Assembly: GCA_017403085.1 (NCBI GenBank)
Contig: JAFQOQ010000002.1
Coordinates: 1 to 45,299 of the forward strand
Direction: 5' to 3'
From: Alphaproteobacteria bacterium
GTDB lineage: Bacteria; Pseudomonadota; Alphaproteobacteria; Rs-D84
Length of the DNA stretch: 45,299 nucleotides
Under the pieces are notes generated by a model. The model worked only from the letters and a program-made list of their open reading frames with translations, was not told where the DNA came from and did no database searches. Position numbers and translations under genes: made by a program. This document shows positions 41,457 through 45,299 of the stretch, one piece after another (the stretch's first letter is position 1; every line of letters begins with the position of its first letter).

Positions 41457-43571
41457 ATGCGTGGTTTGCTGAATTTTGTTGGTATATCTGTTATAAGTAT
41501 GGCGTCTGTGTTTGCGGCATCGGTGTCGATGGCGGCGGAATCTGGACGTGCGGCACAGAATGTGCGTACCGTTAGTGCGGGTGCGTTTGGTGCGGCACCT
41601 GTTTCGGCCGGTGCAACAGTGCGTATGCCGTCTATGCCGACAATGCCGTTGCATACACTGGGAAATTTAACGGTTGATTTGCCCCAGGCGCAAAAGCCTG
41701 TTGTGCCACCAACCCCAGATGATCCAAAACCAGATGATCCAAAGCCTGATGATCCAAAACCAGATGAGCCAACACCACCGGCACCGGAATGCCCAGATGG
41801 TGGTGTAAAGAATTCTGATTATACCATTGATAAATGTATGTATGATGTTTTGATGTGCGTTAATACGGGGGGACTGGCCAATGGTATTAATGACATGTTT
41901 GATGAAAGCAAACGTAATGAAATTATGAATGATATGGGCCTGTGCCGCGTTCAGATAGAACGCTGTGTGCGCGAGGTCAGACGTGATTGCGAAAATGTTT
42001 ATCGCAGTGCATCAGATGTGTGGATTGATTTTAATTCGCGCAAGGTTCAGCCAGAATATTATAACCTGGTTTTGCGCAAAACCGGATTGACACCAAACCA
42101 GGCAGAACATGTTTGCAGACTGTTAGATAAAAATACATATGGTTCGTCGTTTGCGGCGGTTGCAAATAATGGTGCAGTGACGGCCGAATATAATAATAAA
42201 ATTGGTGCGTATAATAACCAGCATGGCAATGTCTTGGTCAAGACCCAGCCGTTGGGCCCCCAGGTAAATGATAATAATCCGGGTGTTGATGGCCAGCGCG
42301 GACACTATGCACGCTGGGATGCGACGACGGGGACGTGCTATATCCGTGTTGCGGCGTATAACAAGGACAAGCATATTTCAAACAGTTGGCTGTTTGGTGC
42401 AGCCGGTGATGATAGGGCGGCCGAGATTTGGTTGCCGGCGGGCGATACGTTTAATTGTAATAAAAATCTGTTTGGATTTTCACTGATGAACCAGACCAGT
42501 ACGGCGGCCGTTGTTGGTATCGCAGGCGGTACCGTTGTGGGTGCCGGTGTTGGTGCCTTGGCGGGGCATGGCAAACGTGATATTGATTGTACAAACCCAA
42601 GTCACCTGAAACAGATTGCAGAAAGTTTGCAGTCAGCAGGCAAGGTTGGAATTTTGAATCAGTATCTGGATACGAATAGTTATTTGTCTGTGACGGGCGG
42701 ATCGGTCACAACCGCACAGTGTGAAAAGTTGGTTGCGTTGTATAACGTGCATAAAGAATATGTGTCGGCACTGAATAAATGTAGTATGGCAGATTTGGGC
42801 GTCGAAGAATATTTCGAGGCAAGTCTGAAATGCACAAATTATACAAATATTGAAGAATGCTTTCAAGATGCAGCACAACAGGAACCAGCCTTTGCAAATT
42901 GCATTGGCAAGGGATTCCAGACACCACAGGAATGTGTGAATCTGTTGGAAAAGATGCAGGACGAAGGTTCGTTGGTGGTTGATGTTGCGGTCGAAGGTGA
43001 TTGCACGTTTAAGCCGTTGAATCAATCTAGTGCGTTGGGGCTGGGGATTTATTGCAGTGGCAGTGATGGATGCAAAACACCAAGCCAGATTCAGGAAGAC
43101 GTCAAAGAATTAGGTAATGTTCTGGACGATATCGCAATCCTGCGTGGCGAAAAATCGAATGTCGCAAAAAGCATGGGTATTGGTGCGGCGATTGGTGCCG
43201 GCACTGGCGGTATTGCGACGGCGATTACTGCGATGGTGGAACATGGTAATATTAACTGTCGCGTCGGTGATGGTTTGGCACAGGTTGGATTGGGTAAGTC
43301 TCACTCGATTGGTAATCTGCGTGATTTCTATGTAAAGTGGAATTTGCGTTTGCCAGATACAGTTGCACCAACCGCCACGATTACAACATGTGCAAACTGG
43401 CGCGAGACATGTGGAAAATTTACTGATTTGAATCAGTGTAAGTCTGCAGAAATAAACTATATGCCGGCTGGCGCCAAGACATCGACGTTGGTGCGTGCGG
43501 CGTGTGTGCCATCAGGCAGTGCCTGTGTTGAAAATTATCCTGTGGCGAAATCGTACGGGGCATGTGAATAA
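41457..43571 (+). CDS. Exported 704-aa Cys-rich protein with two glycine-zipper segments
   Basis: Family not recognised. The signal peptide (about 1-27, MRGLLNFVGISVISMASVFA) is followed by an Ala/Met-rich part and a tandem DDPKP repeat (three copies, then DEPTPP; about residues 84-103). Cx6C modules as in the 938-aa protein follow: CMYDVLMC and CRVQIERC-x7-C. Two glycine-rich membrane-like segments, VVGIAGGTVVGAGVGALAG (about 348-370) and MGIGAAIGAGTGGIATAI (about 570-592), are each followed by HG and a Cys (HGKRDIDC, HGNINC), so the block is duplicated. About 25 Cys in total. The segments could insert in a membrane or oligomerise; the role is unknown. GGGGGAG precedes ATG 41457. It ends in a terminator and is convergent with the OmpA-domain gene. 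Confidence 0.85.
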   Translation: MRGLLNFVGISVISMASVFAASVSMAAESGRAAQNVRTVSAGAFGAAPVSAGATVRMPSMPTMPLHTLGNLTVDLPQAQKPVVPPTPDDPKPDDPKPDDPKPDEPTPPAPECPDGGVKNSDYTIDKCMYDVLMCVNTGGLANGINDMFDESKRNEIMNDMGLCRVQIERCVREVRRDCENVYRSASDVWIDFNSRKVQPEYYNLVLRKTGLTPNQAEHVCRLLDKNTYGSSFAAVANNGAVTAEYNNKIGAYNNQHGNVLVKTQPLGPQVNDNNPGVDGQRGHYARWDATTGTCYIRVAAYNKDKHISNSWLFGAAGDDRAAEIWLPAGDTFNCNKNLFGFSLMNQTSTAAVVGIAGGTVVGAGVGALAGHGKRDIDCTNPSHLKQIAESLQSAGKVGILNQYLDTNSYLSVTGGSVTTAQCEKLVALYNVHKEYVSALNKCSMADLGVEEYFEASLKCTNYTNIEECFQDAAQQEPAFANCIGKGFQTPQECVNLLEKMQDEGSLVVDVAVEGDCTFKPLNQSSALGLGIYCSGSDGCKTPSQIQEDVKELGNVLDDIAILRGEKSNVAKSMGIGAAIGAGTGGIATAITAMVEHGNINCRVGDGLAQVGLGKSHSIGNLRDFYVKWNLRLPDTVAPTATITTCANWRETCGKFTDLNQCKSAEINYMPAGAKTSTLVRAACVPSGSACVENYPVAKSYGACE

Positions 43572-43594
43572 GGTTGTTTATTTTATGTCTAATG

Positions 43595-43625
43595 AAGGCA
43601 CCGTCGTATGGCGGTGCTTTTTTTA
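43595..43625 (+). terminator. Rho-independent terminator
   Basis: GCACCG (43598-43603) pairs with CGGTGC (43612-43617), followed by T7. Confidence 0.85.
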
Positions 43626-43659
43626 TATATTGATGGATTGCTGCATCCATGTAATGCGC

Positions 43660-43912
43660 ACGCGGTGCGTAAGTAATAAGGAAAGATAAGACTGGATTGC
43701 CACGCTGCACTTCGTTTGCTCGCAATGACAAAGGGGGTGAAGTGGCGAGAGTGTGTGGGTGGATTTCTAAGCCCCTATCCCTGCCTGCGCAGGGATGACA
43801 AAGTATTCTTGTGGGGTGTTTAAACCACGCAATGACTACGAAGTGCCGCGAAGCGACAAGGGGGGGGAAGAGCCGAGGGGTGACAAAGGGGGATGATAAT
43901 GGGGAACATAAC
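43660..43912. repeat. Second locus of the dispersed repeat
   Basis: ggtgcgtaagtaataagg, gactggattgccacg, gctcgcaatgaca and gagagtgtgtggg repeat words of 1-245. A second motif follows, CCCTGCCTGCGCAGGG with its palindromic core (about 43780-43795), then a copy of gactacgaagtgccgcgaag (43833-43852). It lies between two convergent genes; no other gene is seen in 43572-43960. Confidence 0.85.
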
Positions 43913-43930
43913 GATCGACGGGGCAAATAA

Positions 43931-43957
43931 AAATCCCCGCCGTGGCGGGGTGTGGTG
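43931..43957 (-). terminator. Terminator of the OmpA-domain gene
   Basis: On the minus strand CCCCGCC-AC-GGCGGGG then ATTTTTATTT, just past the stop codon at 43961. Confidence 0.88.
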
Positions 43958-43960
43958 GAA

Positions 43961-45299
43961 TTATTTTTTCCCGTTCAGATTACCCAGTAGGCCCATTATA
44001 CCGTCGCCACCGCCAGATAATAGTTTGTTTAATGCGTCGCCGCCTTCGCATTTTGCATAGATTTCAATGCGGCGGCATGGTGCGTATGCAACATTATATG
44101 GGACAACGACGCCTGCCGCTTTGTCTGCACAGTATTTATAGTCGTTGTGTTTGGTTTTTCCAGACGGTATTCCTGTGCCGACATCGCCGCATTGACATTC
44201 AAGGCCCTTGTGAATTTTCTTTTTCACTTCACCCGTAATAACATCTTTGGCGTTGGCTTCGATATATTTTGCGACGGCACTGGCGCGTCCGCTGTTCAGA
44301 TTTTTTATTTCTGTTTCGTTGCCGAGGTTATCGGAATATATATCAATTGTAATTTCACAATTTTTTATGCCACTGTCTTTCATGCTGTCAAACATGCCTT
44401 TTAATAATTGTTCTGCCTTTTTAGACAATGCGGTTGATCCAGGTGCAAACAATTTCGATGTTAATATCTTGATTGGGTTTTCACCTGATGTTTCCTTTTG
44501 GCTAACACAGGCCCCGTTTTCATCAATTATGCCAGGTGTGCATGAGCATAAGTGGGTGGTTTCATCGTGTGTATATGCGTTATGGCATTTGCATTCCTTT
44601 TTCGTTGTGTCGAGAATTAAACGGTCGCCCGCGTCGATTGGTCGGCATTGTGCGTCCTTGGGCAGGGTTTCACACTTTTTGGTTGTATAATTATAATATT
44701 CGTCATCGGGGCATGTGCAGACATTGTCTTTTACGATGCGGCCGGTGCCGGTACATGATTCGCACTTGTTTGTGTGTGAATTATAGTATTTAGCGTTGTC
44801 TTTGCAGACGCAATCAGGCGAATTTTTACCGGTGGCGTCCGTTGGACATTTTGCCGTTTCATCGGGCAGGTCATTCATACTTTTTTCCATGCCCTTGTAT
44901 TTTGACAAGATGTCGTCTGTTTTATCTTGTTTATTTTTACCAGAATTCAGGGCCAGATTTCCGATTGCACTGATTCCTGCGCCGGCGGCGGCGGTTATCA
45001 TACCTGTTTTCTTTTTATCAGCAGCGTCAGCCTTTTGTTCGGCCCATGCCTTGGCATCGTCGCTGTTTTTATCCAGTAATGCGCGTGATACAGACGTAAA
45101 TTTACCACCCGTTTTACCCGTATGCACATCGTCATACAGACCCGTAGATGCCTGGTCCAGAATCAGTTCTGATTCAATGCCCGGTTTCATGCCCAGTGAT
45201 TCTTTGCGTGTTTTCAAATCGTTCGCCAGGGCGATATATTCAGTGCGCTGTGCCATCAGTGCATTTGCACCCGGTAATTCGATATTCTTTTCGCCACCC
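43961..45299 (-). CDS. OmpA-domain protein with Cys-rich modules, 5' end outside the window
   Basis: At least 445 codons; the frame is open to the window edge, so the start and any signal peptide are missing (the Met at 45256 is internal). In order: a charged helical region; a glycine-rich hydrophobic segment (MITAAAGAGISAIGNLAL); a Cys-rich part of repeated short units (CVCKDNAKYYNSHTNKCESC, CTCPDDEYYNYTTKKCE, CKCHNAYTHDETTHLCSC); and a C-terminal OmpA/MotB-like peptidoglycan-binding domain (LFAPGSTALSKKAEQLL, ITIDIYSDNLGNETEIKNLNSGRASAVAKYI, PCRRIEI). The CRRIEI end replaces the usual NRRVEI. The domain suggests cell-wall anchoring; the Cys units are probably extracytoplasmic disulfide knots. 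It is convergent with the 704-aa gene and shares its Cys-rich, Gly-segment style. Confidence 0.8.
   Translation of the reverse strand, partial: GGEKNIELPGANALMAQRTEYIALANDLKTRKESLGMKPGIESELILDQASTGLYDDVHTGKTGGKFTSVSRALLDKNSDDAKAWAEQKADAADKKKTGMITAAAGAGISAIGNLALNSGKNKQDKTDDILSKYKGMEKSMNDLPDETAKCPTDATGKNSPDCVCKDNAKYYNSHTNKCESCTGTGRIVKDNVCTCPDDEYYNYTTKKCETLPKDAQCRPIDAGDRLILDTTKKECKCHNAYTHDETTHLCSCTPGIIDENGACVSQKETSGENPIKILTSKLFAPGSTALSKKAEQLLKGMFDSMKDSGIKNCEITIDIYSDNLGNETEIKNLNSGRASAVAKYIEANAKDVITGEVKKKIHKGLECQCGDVGTGIPSGKTKHNDYKYCADKAAGVVVPYNVAYAPCRRIEIYAKCEGGDALNKLLSGGGDGIMGLLGNLNGKK

Noticed and set aside
41710..41770. Tandem gatccaaaaccagat units as a CRISPR-like or regulatory repeat
   Set aside because: They are in frame and encode the DDPKP repeat of the exported protein; no spacers are present.
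43580..43597. Fifth copy of the TGTA-N7-TRCACTWCG element
   Set aside because: Only tatgtctaatg matches; the loop end and the outer stem are absent.
43420..43926. 168-aa minus-strand open frame across the dispersed repeat
   Set aside because: It overlaps the end of the 704-aa gene and a terminator and is mostly a translation of the repeat (CHPCAGRD and SLRANEVQ words are typical of such repeats).

Overview
The window comes from a host-associated or reduced-genome member of the Alphaproteobacteria, by inference from gene content and order: acpP-fabF followed by mltG, fabH directly upstream of an IHF-alpha gene, C-minus type S14, L17 at the end of the alpha cluster, and dispersed repeats carrying the 'actggattgccacg...cgcaatgac' core. 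Base composition leans AT, the hypothetical proteins are not ones I can name, and two large Cys-rich exported proteins look lineage specific. I cannot assign a genus from sequence alone.

Layout. 1-252: tandem copies of a 91-bp dispersed repeat. 253-3683: a small Cys/His membrane protein, a DUF3419-like methyltransferase-fold protein, a tRNA-Arg(CCU) whose 3' end is duplicated 124 bp away, and a large hypothetical protein. 3808-9437: fabH-ihfA, a YqaA/DedA-like membrane protein, rbfA, lepA, a coiled-coil hypothetical, and a tyrosine-recombinase-like protein with no recognisable catalytic residues. 9569-14591: acpP, fabF, tRNA-Pro(CGG), a small Cys protein, an acyl-CoA synthetase-like enzyme and mltG. 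14918-15703: an outer-membrane beta-barrel protein behind a long inverted repeat.

16079-36426: the str, S10, spc and alpha clusters, nearly contiguous: rpsL-rpsG-fusA-tuf, rpsJ-rplC-rplD-rplW-rplB-rpsS-rplV-rpsC-rplP-rpmC-rpsQ, rplN-rplX-rplE-rpsN-rpsH-rplF-rplR-rpsE-rpmD-rplO-secY, rpsM-rpsK, (two non-ribosomal genes), rpoA, rplQ. No adk lies between secY and rpsM. Many gaps longer than about 40 nt hold a stable RNA hairpin. One hairpin plus ribosome-binding block is shared by the leaders of rplE (L5) and rplR (L18), the two 5S-rRNA-binding proteins. A second structured family, with a conserved TGTA-N7-TRCACTWCG loop inside unrelated outer stems, occurs four times (after fabF, rpsM, rpsK and rpoA).

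36452-45299: an envelope-oriented accessory region. It has a second DUF3419-like protein; two exported Cys-rich proteins (938 and 704 aa) that share Cx6C helical modules and similar promoters; a two-TM membrane protein between them with a nearly leaderless promoter; dispersed repeats again; and a partial OmpA-domain protein with Cys-rich modules that runs off the window end.

The most interesting candidates are the shared L5/L18 leader, the four-copy loop element, the TTGACW-N10-TTGTGCTAT promoter found before three genes, and the Cx6C exported proteins. All names are family-level calls made by eye from motifs; no database search was run.
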